Shown piece after piece: positions 23,131 through 35,877 of a DNA stretch of 64,000 nucleotides (positions within the stretch are counted from its first letter, which is position 1; each line of letters begins with the position of its first letter). The position numbers and the translations under genes are program-made. The notes under the pieces were generated by a model that did not search any database, was not told the origin of the DNA, and was given only the letters and a program-made list of their open reading frames with translations. Origin of the DNA: Tipula vernalis (taxonomy: Eukaryota > Arthropoda > Insecta > Diptera > Tipulidae); contig OY282560.1 in the NCBI GenBank assembly GCA_958295665.1, positions 147,552,091 through 147,616,090 of the forward strand. Reading direction: 5' to 3'.

Positions 23131-23235
23131 TTGGAATAAAAAAATATACTTTTTAAATAAAATTAATATTTTTGAAGACAATTTGTTTCCTTTATCAACT
23201 ATTTTGAATACGCATCAACATTTGGAAATCGTACA
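23131..23235 (+). repeat. 3' LTR, preserved 3' part
   Basis: Partner of 19123-19227. The stretch 22961-23130 between the end of integrase and this repeat presumably holds the polypurine tract and the beginning of the LTR but is not recognisable by comparison. Confidence 0.7.
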
Positions 23236-23238
23236 GTC

Positions 23239-23424
23239 ATGTTTACGAAAAACTTTAGTGTTCTTGTAATTTTTACGTTTATATTATGCAATTTATTTCT
23301 TTGGCGGTTCAACACATCTCATGTCTTTACCAACAATCCACAAACAATTCCTCAGTTGAATTTTGGGCTTTATTATTTCGAAAATTACAAATCGCATGAT
23401 ACCGGTGTGGTAAAGAACATTTAA
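23239..23424 (+). CDS. Small unassigned ORF with hydrophobic N-terminus (61 codons)
   Basis: Starts MFTKNFSVLVIFTFILCNLF and would encode a peptide with one hydrophobic segment at residues 6-21 (signal-peptide or anchor-like), followed by a polar tail without recognised motif. It begins four bases after the LTR end. It may be chance in AT-rich DNA or a leftover of something transcribed from the LTR. Confidence 0.2.
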   Translation: MFTKNFSVLVIFTFILCNLFLWRFNTSHVFTNNPQTIPQLNFGLYYFENYKSHDTGVVKNI

Positions 23425-26400
23425 CAAATATGTATGTTCTATAATATCAGAGACCTCATTTACTTTAAAAAATGTTTATATTTTAATTTTTGTACAAACT
23501 ATTATTTGGTAATTCTGTTTCGAATTATTAATTTCAAATTCGCCATACTTGCGATCTTGGTGAAAATAATAAAAATTATTACAAAATCTTAAACTCAGGT
23601 ATAGGTATCTTTACGCTATAAAAATATTTTTCAATACAGCTAATCGTGTCAATTAAATTAATTATGTAATTCGTTAAACAAACACACATTTTGCTGGCAT
23701 AATGAGCATATGTACATACATATGTATATATAAACAAGTACAATAAATTTTCTTCACGCCACCTCTGCCCATATCTAATTTTTAATATAGAAAACAAACA
23801 CATTTCTTAATTTATTAAATAAAAAATATTCGTATACATACATTTTGGTTTGAATTTTTTTTTCCTCATCTTAATATGGTCTTAAGTGTTAGTTAATGAA
23901 GAGATTGTTTGTTGTTTTTGTTATTAATTAGATTTATTGATCTTTTTGTAATCCGTAAAATGGTTGCGGTGTATTTGGTATGTATTTATAAGTATATAGA
24001 CTTGTATATGTAAAGTATGCAGGCAGACATTTATTTAATTTATCTTTCTGCTTTTAATATAAAACTTAAAAAAAAAAAAAAAAAAATTTGGATTATAATT
24101 AGGCAATCGAATACATTTTTAGACTAACAATGATTAATTTTTATTTTTAATGTTATAGATCGAAACCATCTCGGACTACAAACATTATAACACTCATAAA
24201 GTGTGACCATATTGACACCGCAGGTGACACTCGTTTTACTTGCGCATAAATTAATTATATATTTCAAGGTAGGTTAAATGTTTTTCTTTTTTTTTTTTCT
24301 AAATACCCGTATCTTATCTCGTGTTTTTGTGTATACATATAGTTAGTTGTCTTCAATGTTTGAAATTTATTTTAAAAGACGTAAGTTTTGTTCAACTAAA
24401 AACTCAATTCAAAACTAATTAAACTTTATCATTTTGTTGTTATCTTAATTTGTATATATTTATTTTTATTTTTTTAAAACCAAGTTAAAAGATGAAGATA
24501 TTATTTAAGATGAAAAATAAAAAAAGGAAATTTATATCTTTTTACTAAAATAACTTAATTGAGATATTTTCCAAATACACAATCAAAAAAGTTGGAAAGC
24601 TCAAAAATCGCATAACATTTATTAGAAAAGTTAGTGTCTCATCTTGGAAGACAAAATTGTTTGTGAATTAAAATTTGTTTTGTAATTAAAACTGTACAGC
24701 AGAATATCCTCCTCTTATATATTCACGACAAATTATAATGCAACAATCTAAAGTAAGAATTTGTATACTAACCTTATAGTAAATCACCCAACCCTCATTT
24801 TTAATTTGTGTCAAGATTGCGAATTCCTTTGTGTATCATTAAAATTAAGCAAAACACAAAAAGCAATTTCCTGAAGTAGTCACATTTTTATGTGACATCC
24901 TTTCTACATGTACACACAGTGTACTCATTACAAAATTCCCTTTTTTTTTTTGTTCTGGTGTTTTATTAATTCGCGCGCATTTCAATAATTCCCCGAGCAT
25001 ACCCGACTAAATGTATTAAATGAGATTAAAACGTATATACACATTTTTACGCCACTCCCGCACCAATTTCCGTTTATATAATTTTGTAACAATAACATTA
25101 CCGCGGAATATATACATTAAAAGTCATTTTCATTGTAATTGAAATGGATTATAATTAAATTATATAAAAGACAAAAAGAAGATATAAACAAACACGAGAA
25201 AAAGTGAAGAAAGTTGAAAATCCGTTTTAATTTGAGATAAGATGAGATGATGGAGGATGTAGATGATGATTGTGCGATGATGATGATCATGATGATGAAA
25301 TTTTTAAGTGAAAATTGTAATTAATATTTTTTGTTTCTTTTCTTTCTCTGATTTGTGATGACAAAAAAAAAACGAAAAAATAAAAAATAAATTGAAAGTG
25401 GTACGTCACACGAGATCAAATGTCACGACATAAATTTGGTGATTTACATGGTTTTTAGCTTAATATGCACGTCTAATAATAATTAAGACGATAAAGTTTA
25501 CATTACAATATTGTTTGTTATATTTATGTGAGATTTGTAGTTTTCATGTCATGACTCTCAAGAAAACTTACAAGTGCGGATAATGAAAACTATTATGTAC
25601 ACAGATTCGAAAACCATGTCGTGCATATTATTATTAATGTATAGCTGCTATATAGTAATATCTCTGTAAACGGTCATAAATGCAGTCGCATAAGAAAAAA
25701 TAAAAATAGGAAGACAATTTTTCCAAAATTAATTTATTATTCAACGTGATTGACTATTTTTTGTATGCTGTGTTTATCCACACACATCCCCACCCCACCG
25801 ACCGCAAAACACACCGTTTATAATGTGTATACATAGGAAACATGAGAGACTGGTACATTACACTTTCCATTATTTGAGCACACACTAACCATACAAAATG
25901 ACCATAAATCATATCATTTGAATAGAAATTCTATTCATATAATATTGGAATAAAGTAACGAATTTTGTATATTTCTCTCCAGTAACGCGCAAAGTAGTTT
26001 TTTTCTTCTACTTGTTCTTTCGAATGTCAAAACACAAAAAAAAAAAAACGTAAAAATTATATAAAAATAACGTCTTAAGATTTATGTATTTTACTGCTTT
26101 CGGTATTTTATTTCTGTGGTGCGAGAATAACTTAAAAGATGAAAAAATAAAATTATCATATTTTGATGTTATAATTATTTTGGTCACGATGAAGGTTTTG
26201 GTGTTGGCATACAGGCTCCAAAATAACCAAATAAAAAAAAATTAAAAAAAGTTGGAAATAACAAGAAATCTATAAATCTTATGATCCAGATATTTAACAA
26301 AACAAGAATTTTTATATAACACTACAAATAAGAATATTGAATAAATATGTAATAAATTTCACGGGTGGACCTATTGTTAATCTTAATAATAATACGTGTG

Positions 26401-26950
26401 TTTTAGTTTGATTGTTAATTTCCAAAAAAGACTAATAATTTTCTTGAAAGGAGGAAGGTGTGTTTATTGATAGAGATGTTAATTATCGTTTGATAAGTGG
26501 GTTTACTGGCGGCAAAATTATTTGTTGTGCGAGTGGTACATAAACAAAGAGTTTACAGAATCACTTAATTCAAATTTTGCTTTTGCTTATGATATTTTTT
26601 GCTTTTTCTTTTTAAGCTAATTTCTATTAGAACTAATTAAGATTATTTGATAATCTCCAAAAAACAAGGGTAACTACTGATTAGTGTAATATTTTATAAT
26701 GCTTTTTAAAATATAAAAAATATTTATAATTAAGTCAAAGAATTCAGCAATTAAAAGTTGCTACGGAATATTAAATGTGTGCCATTAAAACTTGAAAATT
26801 TAAAAAACAAAATCCTCATCTTAATATTTTAATTTATATATTTAGTCTAATTTACGAGTTCTTTGAATCAAGTTTGTAGCGACTCACTCGCTAATTCAAT
26901 TCAATTACACTATTCAATTATTTATAATTTAATTACATCATGCAGAATTA
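23425..26950. other. AT-rich non-coding stretch
   Basis: About 3.5 kb with frequent A and T runs. The only clear structure is a GAT-rich simple repeat near 25236-25303. No gene, splice pattern or repeat family recognised. Confidence 0.5.
25236..25303 (+). repeat. Imperfect (GAT)n simple repeat
   Basis: Interrupted GAT/GATGAT units, for example GATGATGATGATCATGATGATG. Confidence 0.7.
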
Positions 26951-27287
26951 TTCATCACTCGTTCATCGCCACAATATTCCAATCACGTGCATTGATACTC
27001 AAGCAGATTTAGATGAACTCGGCACATTGTCCACACCAACGCAACACACTTCACTTCATTCAATGTAGACTGCTGTTAAAAATCTCGAAACTTTATTGTG
27101 TGAGCGTCTCTTTTTAGTGAAGTGTTTTATAAGTTATCAATTTTTCATTTTATTTTAATTAATTTGCTTTTCATTTAAATTAATATCTTAATAATTTTTT
27201 CTTATTTGTTTGTTTATTCTCGGGTAAGTCTTTTCATAGTTGTTTTTCCATCCACAAAATAATAAATCCACCTAATACAAGCGAGGA

Positions 27288-28583
27288 GGGGCAAAGTACG
27301 CAGTACTTTGCACTTCTACCATTTTCTGTTGATTTCTCTGACTCTGATCCTGAAAATGTAATAAATAAAAATAAAAAATCCAAAATCGTCATTAATAATA
27401 ACATAATAGAAAACAGTGAATATAATAATATGCCTAATAAGGACATTAAAAGGAAACAAAATAAGAAGCAAGTCGCAAATGCGTCATATAATGAAATAAC
27501 TCCTGCTTTGCCTTCTTCAGATATGTCTATGGATCAATCTAATAATTCAAACATGACTCCTAACACTGAAGTCAAAATTAATTTATATAACAAATTAGAT
27601 ATCGGCCCATTTGCCGTATTTGTTAGTAAAAAAAATTTAAATTTAGTTTTATTAGGTAAAGCAATCAAATTCAACAAGTTCAATAATATCAAAAATATCT
27701 CAATTGTTAGCAAAAATGTGGAAAAAAATATTTTTAACAAATTTGAAGACGCAAATAACTGTGTCAAATTTGAAGCCTTTAAAGAGTTTGACAATTATAC
27801 AACCTATATACCGAAAAATTTCACATCCTCAATCGGCATAGTTAGGAATATTCCTATTGTACTCTCTATTGAGGAAATTAAAGAAAATATTAAATCAAAA
27901 TACAATATCTCAAATATAGCAAGGATGACAAAATGGAATAATACCACCAAAACAGCTGAACATCTCGAATCAGTTAAACTCACTTTCGATTCAGGAATTA
28001 TTCCACACAATGTCACAATATTTTATTAAAAATTGAGTATTTTATACCAAATCCATTATCTGCAAAAAATGCCTGAATTACGGACACACAATTACTAGAT
28101 GTAGATCAAGAATTAATAGATGTCCAAAATGTGATAAAACTGTCGAGGCCGACCACGATTGTGACAAGAAAGAGTCTTGTGAATATTGTGGAACGGGCCA
28201 CGCTACTAATTTTTTCCAGTGCAATAAAAGATATAGACAGAAACAAATTAGGGAGCATATGATAATAAAGAAATCAAGTTTTAGAGAAGCTAAAAAAAAG
28301 CCATCTTTATGGTAGACAACAAAATATTCCCAAACAGATAGATTTCAACTACGATATATGTACTGATAATCAAGCCTGGCCCAATAACAACTTAATGAAC
28401 TTTGACGCTACAAAAATTAATGTCTTAAATGAATTAGTAAAAGAGTTAAGAAGTGAAATAAGCGACAGAGATTCAATCTTTAATGACGTTAAATTACTTA
28501 TAAATAATTCCGATGACTTTAATAAAAATCCGGCTAATATGGACTCTCTCAAAATTAAATTAAATAAACTTATTAAAAAATAA
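27288..28583 (+). pseudogene. LINE ORF1 (gag-like, three zinc knuckles)
   Basis: The reading starts in sequence like SEEGQSTQYFALLPFSVDF and continues from Met 27430 with Lys/Asn-rich sequence to 28029, then shifts frame into three CCHC-type knuckles: CKKCLNYGHTITRC, CPKCDKTVEADHDC and CEYCGTGHATNFFQC (about 28060-28215). A second shift at the A-run near 28295 leads into a charged helical tail (LNELVKELRSEISDRDSIF) ending at 28583. Three knuckles in ORF1 are usual for I and Jockey LINEs, where the protein binds the element RNA. Two or three frameshifts inactivate this copy. Confidence 0.75.
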
Positions 28584-28629
28584 ATTTTTCTTTCCAGTTT
28601 CGTTTCCATTTTATTATCCATTCATTATG

Positions 28630-30012
28630 CAGTCTTTAAAAATTTTACAAATTAATATTCGTTGTTTAAATAGGTATTAACAAAGATTTATTATACCATT
28701 ATATACAATCCAATCATATCGATATCGTTATTCTATCCGAAACCTGGACAAGTCCAAATACCAATTTAATTTTTAATAATTACAATCTTATTACTGATGA
28801 CAGACCAGATGGTTTTGGCGGTGTAGGTTTTTAATTACATAAAAAACTTTCTTGGAGGATTATTAATTTAAATTTTCATTACATCCGTTTTCAAGCTTTC
28901 AAAATTAACATCAAATTTAAAAATATTGATTTTAATATCTTATCTTTTTATAATAATTCGGTTATTAGACCTCAGGAAATCGTTAATGAATTTAAACATC
29001 TTATCACTCAGAATCTAGATAACTGTTTAATAGCGGGAGACATAAATATTCATAATAGTCTTTGGGATGGTTCATTAACCCCTACTTACGACAGAGTGGG
29101 CGATAAAATTGCAGATATAATCACTGCTAATAACGTCTTTTTATTGATGACGGCTCTCACACAAGACAACATCTTTTCAGAAATAATTCTTCAGCACTGG
29201 ACATCACTTTGTGCTCCACCAATTTAATTGGAAAACTCTCATGGAAAATTGATCCCATCAATTTAGGAAGTGACCATCTCCCAATACTTATTGACTTAAA
29301 ACTAAGCTATTATCAAAAAAAAAAAAAAAAACAAATCACAAACTGGTCAAAAGTATTGAGAGATTTTGATCTAAATAATATTGATGATAAATGCAATGTT
29401 GAAGAACATCTAGAAAAATTAATTTCTGAAAACACTTCTATCATCACAAGTAAAACTACTTTCAAACCTAAACCTTGGTGGAATGACCTTATACAGAGAC
29501 TATGGAACATTAAAAAACACAAACAACTAATTTAAAATTTAAACAAAAATATTTTTACCGCTATTGAACTAAAAAAATCTGTACAAAAACTTAAATTAAC
29601 AATCAGAAGAGAAAAGAAAAAATCTTGGAACATTTTTTTGATGAGCATAAATCATAAAACTAACAATTCCGATCTCTGGAACAATATCAATAAAATTAAA
29701 AATAAAAAACAATCCAACTACAGAATTTTAGAAGATCCTACACTAGCAAATACATTTTTAAATTATAATTTTCCTGCCTCCTTTGAATCCCCTCCTAATC
29801 CCTCTAATAACCTCAATCCTATTAATCCCGCGGAATTTAAAAACACTGAAATTCTTGACATTATTAAAAATTCCAATAATACTGCTCCAGGATATGATAA
29901 AATCTCATATAAAATCATTAAACAGTTAGTTTCCACTAATCCTGACCTAATCAATATTATTACAAACCATTTTAATAACATCTGGCAAAATCAGATTTAC
30001 CCTACTTGTTAA
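28630..30012 (+). pseudogene. LINE ORF2: endonuclease and N-terminal RT
   Basis: Begins MQSLKILQINIR, the usual start of an apurinic-type endonuclease. It continues in pieces through IDIVILSETWT, DRPDGFGGVGF, AGDINIHNSLWDGS, and the terminal catalytic motif GSDHLPI (about 29266-29286). The linker (KPWWNDLIQRLWNIKKHK, then KSVQKLKLTIRREKKKSWN) leads to the RT N-terminal motif NTAPGYDKISYKIIKQL at about 29878-29930. The reading ends YPTC followed by TAA at 30012, where LINE similarity stops. Stops and frameshifts are present (for example at the A-run 29314-29330). Confidence 0.8.
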
Positions 30013-30282
30013 ATATTGTAGCCTAAAAACATAAAAAAAAAAATTAAACAATTTTTATTATATAAAATCATAAAATGAATATTCAATATTATATAAAATC
30101 GAAACACTTATCTTAAAATCAAATCTCACTAACTTTGTAAACAAAATAGGTTTGTTTATCAATTTTTTGACAGCAAGCAAAAATTACTTACGTACTACTA
30201 CAATATAACACTACATTTGTAATAGACTTACATGTAAGCTTTTTCTATTTAACAACAGGATGCGCGCGATTTGGTAAACTAC
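30013..30282. other. Unassigned 270 bp left of the gypsy element
   Basis: AT-rich, not recognisably LINE. It separates the broken LINE RT from the left LTR. Confidence 0.4.
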
Positions 30283-30726
30283 TGTTACGTTTTTGCCTTG
30301 TCAATCAAGGTTCGTATCACTGGATTGTGAATAATACAAACTCAATTCAATTTATCACCAACGAATTTATTTATTTCACAAAATTTATTACAACACAGTT
30401 TATCAATAAAAATTCACAAAATCACTTTATATAAATTATTCTTAAATTTTACTGATCACTTTTACTTTATTTATCGCACTACAACACTTTTTAAACCACT
30501 TTTTAATTCCTTTCAATCTTTATACTATCGCTTATCAAATATTACTAAATCCAATTCGACTTCGTTCGCCTTTTTATATACACAAACCAAACTTCTAGAA
30601 AGCTCATGATTTTTCTAGTTAGAATAGTGTAGAACAATTTTATCATGGAAAATTCCATTTAGAACAGTTTAACATTGAGCTATTAATTTTAACTTATTCT
30701 ATTACACACTAGGTGTCACCGTCACA
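30283..30726 (-). repeat. 3' LTR of the gypsy element
   Basis: On the minus strand it starts TGTGACGGTGACACC and ends AAAACGTAACA. It contains a TATA-like TATATAAAAAGG (about 30573-30584) and AATAAA further downstream. It follows the pol stop at 30738 and a purine-rich tract read on the minus strand. Confidence 0.92.
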
Positions 30727-30737
30727 CTACCCCCCAC

Positions 30738-33700
30738 CTAAGCCTGTTCGTCCCAAATAGGACCCAAATCACCTCCTCTGTACAGGGCCATCCTCTCCAA
30801 ATGCACCATCTTTGGTTTACCTCGATGTCCCTTCCGTATCCGATAAACCACTTCGTTCATCCTTGTGATGACAGTGCTGGTTGTAGCTTCGGTGACAATC
30901 CCTTTTTCCGTTGCGGGTTGTGAAGCCATACTAATTGCCCTTCCTGGAAGCCCTGATTATTTGCTCGTATGTCATATCGAGCCTTCATCCTGTGACTTGA
31001 CATCCGTATTTTCTCCCTTACAAATTGATGAATCTCATTAAGTTCCTCTTTCATTCGGTCTACGTAATCCTGTCCACATAAAGCCGATGATGGTACAGTC
31101 CCAAACTTTAGATCTCCAGGTAACCGTAGATTATCTCCAAATAACGTTTTAGCTGGTGTAATTCCGGTTGTGTCATGTATTGCTGATCGATAGGCCATCA
31201 GAAACATCGGTATATGTCGATCCCAGTTGCGTTGGTTTTTCTCAACGACCTTTGCTAGATATTCCTCCAATGTACCATTGAATCTTTCCACCATACCATC
31301 AGACTGTGGATGCAAAGGCGTTGTTCTCGTTTTATTTATACCTAGCATCTGGCATATTTCTTGAAACACCATCGATTAAAAATTCGGCCTGGATCGGTAT
31401 GAATCTCCATCGGCACTCCAAATCTGCTAATCCAGTTGTTTACTACGGCATCAGCTATTGTTGTCGTCTCCTGATTGGGAATGGGGTACACCTCCGGCCA
31501 TTTGCTGAAATAATCCATTATTACTAGCACATATTTGTTGCCGCTCTCGGTGGTGGGAAATGGCCCCGCTACATCCATTGCAATTCTTTCGAATGGTGCT
31601 CCAACGTTATATTTTTTCATGATTCCACGACTTTTACGTGCGGGTCCCTTCACCGCCGCACATTGGTCACCTTTTTGGCACCATTCTATCACTGATTGCC
31701 TACATCCTGCCCAGTAGAATCGTTGACGTATCTTTGCTAGAATTTTATTAATTCCAAGGTGGCCACCACTTGCTCCTCCATTATACTCATTCAGGATTTC
31801 TGCAATCCGGCACTTTGGTATCACCAGCAACAGTTGCTTCACTTTGCCATCCGTGCTTTCCCACAATCGTTTTAAACGATTCCAAGCCATTCTCAAGACG
31901 AAGGCTATCCCATTGAGCCCAATAAGCCTTGACAATGGGAGTTTTGTCCGCGATCTCGCTCCAAGTTGGCCGGTGTTCCTTTTCCTTCCATTCCATTATA
32001 ACTGATAAATCCGTATCATCTAATTGCTCTTTCCTGACCATTTCGTCGGTCCACTCCTCATCAGGCAGCACTTGCGTAAGCCGAACGTCGATGATGTCTC
32101 CCTTTGCTTCAACATGGCCACAATGTTTAGATTCTTCTGGACACGGCCGTCTTGCTAATGCGTCGGCATTTCTGTGTGCACTTCCCTTCCGATGTTCGAT
32201 TTGGAAATCGTAGCTTTGAAGACGTTCGATCCAGCGTGCTACTTGTCCCTCTGGATTCTTGAATTGTAACAGCCACCGTAGAGCGCCGTGATCTGTCCGT
32301 AAATGGAATTTTTGGCCATAAAGATACTTATGGAAATGCTTGACACACTCCACTATAGCCAACAATTCTTTCCGTGTCACGCAGTAACTACGCTCCGGTT
32401 TCGATAACGTTTTGGAGTAGTACGCAATAACTCGTTCTTGGCCATTGGTTTCCTGTGATAACACACCTCCTATACCGTCATTACTTGCATCGGTGTCCAA
32501 AATAAATTTCACGTTAGGTATAGGGTAAGCGAGGATTGGCGCGACACACAACCGTCTCCTTAGTTCCACGAATGCTTCTTCCTGGTCATTCTTCCATTCG
32601 AATGCCTTGTTCTTCCTGGTCAACTCGTGTAAACTCTTGGCGATGTTGGCGAATCCTGGCACGAAGCGTCTATAATAGGTGCACAATCCCAGAAAGCTTC
32701 GTAATTCGTGTAAATTTTTAGGTCTTGGCCAGTTCTTTACCGCTGCGATCTTTTCTTCGTCGGTGTGAATTCCATTAATCGTTAAGAGATGACCCAAATA
32801 TTTGACTTCAGTTTTGAACAGCTTACACTTCTTTGGACTTAACTTCAATCCGGCGGCCTGTATCCGATCTAAAGCTTCCGCCAAGTTCTTTAGATGCTCA
32901 TCAAAATCCTTCCCCATAACGATGATGTCGTCCAGATATATTAGGCAATTCTTCCAATGTAATCCCTTTAACACGCGCTCCATTAATCGTTCAAAAGTCG
33001 CAGGGGCATTACATAATCCGAACGGCATAACATTAAATTGCCAAAGTTCGTTACCCACACTGAAAGCCGTTTTCTCGCGATCTTCCTCGTGGACTGCCAC
33101 CTGCCAATAGCCGCTTTGTTGATCTAATGTCGAAAATATTCGAGCACCCGATAATGTGTTTAATGTATCGTCGATCCTTGGCAATGGGTAGCTATCTTTT
33201 TTAGTTACAGCATTGAGTTTTCGGTAATCAACGCAGAATCTCAAGCTACCGTCCTTCTTCTCGACCAATACTACCGGTGAGCTCCATGGGTTGTTAGATG
33301 GTTCGATTACTCCTGCTGCCTGCATATCTGTTACCATCCGGTCGACTTCTTGTTGTTTTGCCAATGGTAGCCTCCTGGGTGGTTGACGAATCGGAATCTC
33401 CGTTCCAGTATCAATTCGATGCTTTACCATTGAAATCCTTCCGTTATTATCCGATGTACTGCAGAATATGGACGTGTACTGTTTGAGTAGTTGATGTGCA
33501 GAATCTTTCTGTGCCTCAGTAAGATCTTCGGTCCATTTCTGCATGAGTTGTTCTACCATTTCTTTCCGGCCTTGTATGTCGGCTTTTTCAATCGGACTTT
33601 TCTGTTCACACTTACTATAGTTGAAACCTCGTTACATTTGCCGATGACTGTCCCTTTCTTAATGGTTTTCGTCTTATCCGAGAGATTTAGAGTCCTAATT

Positions 33701-34330
33701 GGTACTCTATAGTCGTTGTCTGGTTTAACTAGGGCTTTTCCGATTATAATTTCCTTGGCTCCGTTTTCCTCTTCGTTAGCTTCCACAACCCACAACCTGG
33801 GTGACCCAGATCCTCCCTCCAATTTTCCCCATAGGATCGTCTCCGAATTCGGTGGCAGCTTCTCCCGATGATCAATAATAATTCGCCTGATAGTTGCTCC
33901 GGCACTGCTAGATTGAAGTGGCAACTCGATGTTATCGTAACTTAAAACTCCTCGTCCAACATCCACCACGAAGCCATTTGCCCTTATGAAGTCCATCCCC
34001 ATTATGACTTCATCCACAATATCTGCAATCAGCACTTCGTGTTGGAAAAGAGTTCTCCCGATTTTTATTTTCACGATCTTTTTGCCTTTTATTATTGAAC
34101 TATCTCCAGCTGCTGTTTGTAACTTCAATCCATTAGCTGGTTGTACACCTCCATCGATCAGATCTTTACGGACAATCGTGCGATTTTCTCCCGTATCCAG
34201 AGTGATGATGCAATCCGTGCCATCAATGTCACCTTTGATTGTTAAGCTGTCACCGCCTCTTGCTACTTTCGAAACGTGGATGGAGGTTATGGGGCAATCG
34301 GTTGTGGGAGTCAGCTTCTGCCCCTTTAAG
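30738..34330 (-). pseudogene. gypsy pol: protease, RT, RNase H, integrase
   Basis: Minus-strand order: protease with active site LDTGENRTIV (about 34180-34210) and MGMDFIRANGF; RT from 33559 with RFCVDYRKLNAVTKKDSYPL, MPFGLCNAPATFERLM and YLDDII (about 32924-32941); RNase H with FILDTDASNDGIGGVLSQ and RTDHGAL; integrase with HLGINKI, an AMDVAGPFP first Asp, HTDPGRIF second Asp, VERFNGTLEEYL Glu, and a C-terminal tail ending LGPIWDEQA. One-base frame changes occur near 33612, 31880, 31370 and 30905. The 590-codon RT/RNase H frame is intact and keeps the catalytic residues. Pol lies in a different frame from gag, so it would need frameshifting. Confidence 0.92.
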
Positions 34331-35855
34331 CTGACTCGTTGTAGTTTAACGGCTCCGCCGTCATTTGGTCTTCTTGCCTAGCCAACGCCTGCTCCCCGCT
34401 TGGTCGTCGCTGCATAGGAGATGGTGATCTTCCCCTTTTTCTTCTTAATTCCCAGCAGTCGCGAGAGATGTGACCGACCTTATCCCATGCCCAACATCTG
34501 ATTTTGGCCGCTTCCATCTCGGTATCTTGGTGTTGACCGCTCGTTGTTTATGCTTGTATCGATTTCTACTCGGCGTATTTTCATTGACGGTTTGGTGATG
34601 GCTTGTGCAGTTTCATTTGTTAACGCACAAGCGATGGTTTCCGCAATGGTTGCTTTAGGTGACAACATCACCGCCCTGCGTGTCTCTGGATCTCGAATGC
34701 CGTCAATGAATGCGTCAATTTTTAGCCTTTCCATATTATCGGCCGATGTACTGGTATGTGCTAGATGTACTAATCGCTCGATTGCTGATGAAAATTCCTG
34801 TAGCGATTCTCCTCCCTTTGATAGCGGCTTTTCAATTCCATACGAAAGATTTCTCGCTTGTGGTCACTGCCGTTATTCCGATCCAGCGCCTTCATAATTT
34901 CGAGATAATTGTTGCGATCTTTTACCGGAATTGTTTGTAAGGCCTCCGCTGCTTCACCTTTAAGGGCCACTATTAACGCTGCGACAAGATGTTCATCATT
35001 CCAACGGTTTTGATTAGCTGCCGTTTCAAATTGAAATTTGAAAATGCCGAAAGATGTTGTACCGTCGAAGTTTGGTGGTTTTAACTTAACTGATTGAATG
35101 GTTTGTACCACTTGTGTTGTTGTTCCACTTGCCTTGATATCAGTTAGCTCTTTCCCGAGACGTTGAACCTCTGCTTGTAATTTTTCTTCGACCTGCTGAA
35201 CCTTCGTTTCAAATTTTTCGTCAACCTTTTGAATCTCCATTTGCAGCTTCTCCACTTCGCCGTGTATGTTAGTAGATAATTCGAGAAGTTTCTCGTCCAT
35301 TCTCTTTTGACCATCTATAATTTGGTCTTTAATTTCCTCTCCTTGTTGTTTCATTTCTTGGTTAGACTGATTTTGTTGTTCCAACTGTCGTTTTATTTCT
35401 TCGTTTGACTGGTTTATAGTCTCCAACTGCCGTACATTTTGTTGTTCCATTTCATTCTTAATTTCTTGGTTTGACTGCACTGCTTGTTGCGCCATTTGAT
35501 TTTTAATTTCTCCTAGCTGTCGTTCGTTTTGTTGTTTCATTAGACTCATCGGTCCCGTCATCTGGTTCATAGCATCTATTAACTGCGACAAATCGAAACT
35601 TCCAGAATGTTCTTGTGTCTTTTCGACCAACGGTTGTTTATATTCTGCTTTCTGCTCTAAGGCTGCCGCATCCGTTACTTTCTCTCCAAAATCATGATGT
35701 TCCGCGTCCAGCCCTTCTTTCTCCATGGCATCACGTAGTCGCGCTTGTGAAGCTGCTTTACCACCATCAGTAGCCAAACCCCGTTTCTCAAGTTCGCTCT
35801 TTAATTCTGGAACTTTTAATTCGCTGAGAATCATTTTCTTTATCTTTTTATTCAC
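34326..35855 (-). pseudogene. gypsy gag with SAP domain and coiled coil
   Basis: Starts at Met 35855 with a SAP-type helix-extended-helix motif (LKVPELKSELEKRG) at residues 13-45, a domain known for DNA or chromatin binding. A long Gln/Glu/Asn-rich coiled-coil region with repeated QQN/NQE/IK units follows at residues about 85-240, then a capsid segment (VKLKPPNFDGTTSFGIFKFQ). A one-base indel near 34817 moves the frame to 34734-34480, and another near 34505 moves it back for the zinc knuckle. The knuckle reads CWAWDKVGHISRDC, with Trp where the second Cys should be. The frame stops at 34326 before pol. Confidence 0.85.
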
Positions 35856-35858
35856 AAT

Positions 35859-35877
35859 CCCACCGCTGTCACCAAAT
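35859..35877 (-). promoter_or_regulatory. Probable primer-binding site of the gypsy element
   Basis: On the minus strand, the sequence just after the 5' LTR reads ATTTGGTGACAGCGGTGGG, with TGG starting three bases in, as expected for pairing with a tRNA 3' end. The tRNA was not identified. Confidence 0.45.

Larger units (their letters stand above)
19123..23235 (+). mobile_element. Second BEL/Pao element, internally deleted
   Basis: Bounded by a roughly 105-bp direct repeat (19123-19227 and 23131-23235) that ends GGAAATCGTGCA at the left and GGAAATCGTACA at the right, taken as the preserved ends of the LTRs. Between them lie gag, protease, the start of RT and integrase in BEL order. The RT palm and RNase H are deleted. 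Full LTR starts could not be matched, so one or both LTRs are altered. Confidence 0.8.
26951..30012 (+). mobile_element. I-clade-like LINE, 5' part through the start of RT
   Basis: Plus-strand LINE with ORF1 (27288-28583) and the beginning of ORF2 (28630-30012). The RNase H domain typical of I-clade LINEs is found separately at 36322-36480, on the far side of a gypsy element. The RT catalytic region is not present anywhere between. The 5' boundary is not sharp: 26951-27287 is treated as probable 5' untranslated sequence because no other family is seen there. Confidence 0.7.

Noticed and set aside
25240..25303. GAT repeat considered as a CRISPR-like or regulatory array
   Set aside because: It is an imperfect trinucleotide repeat without spacers; the sequence is eukaryotic.
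31929..33486. Plus-strand open frames opposite gypsy pol
   Set aside because: They are the antisense of a clear RT/RNase H/integrase frame and have no motifs of their own.
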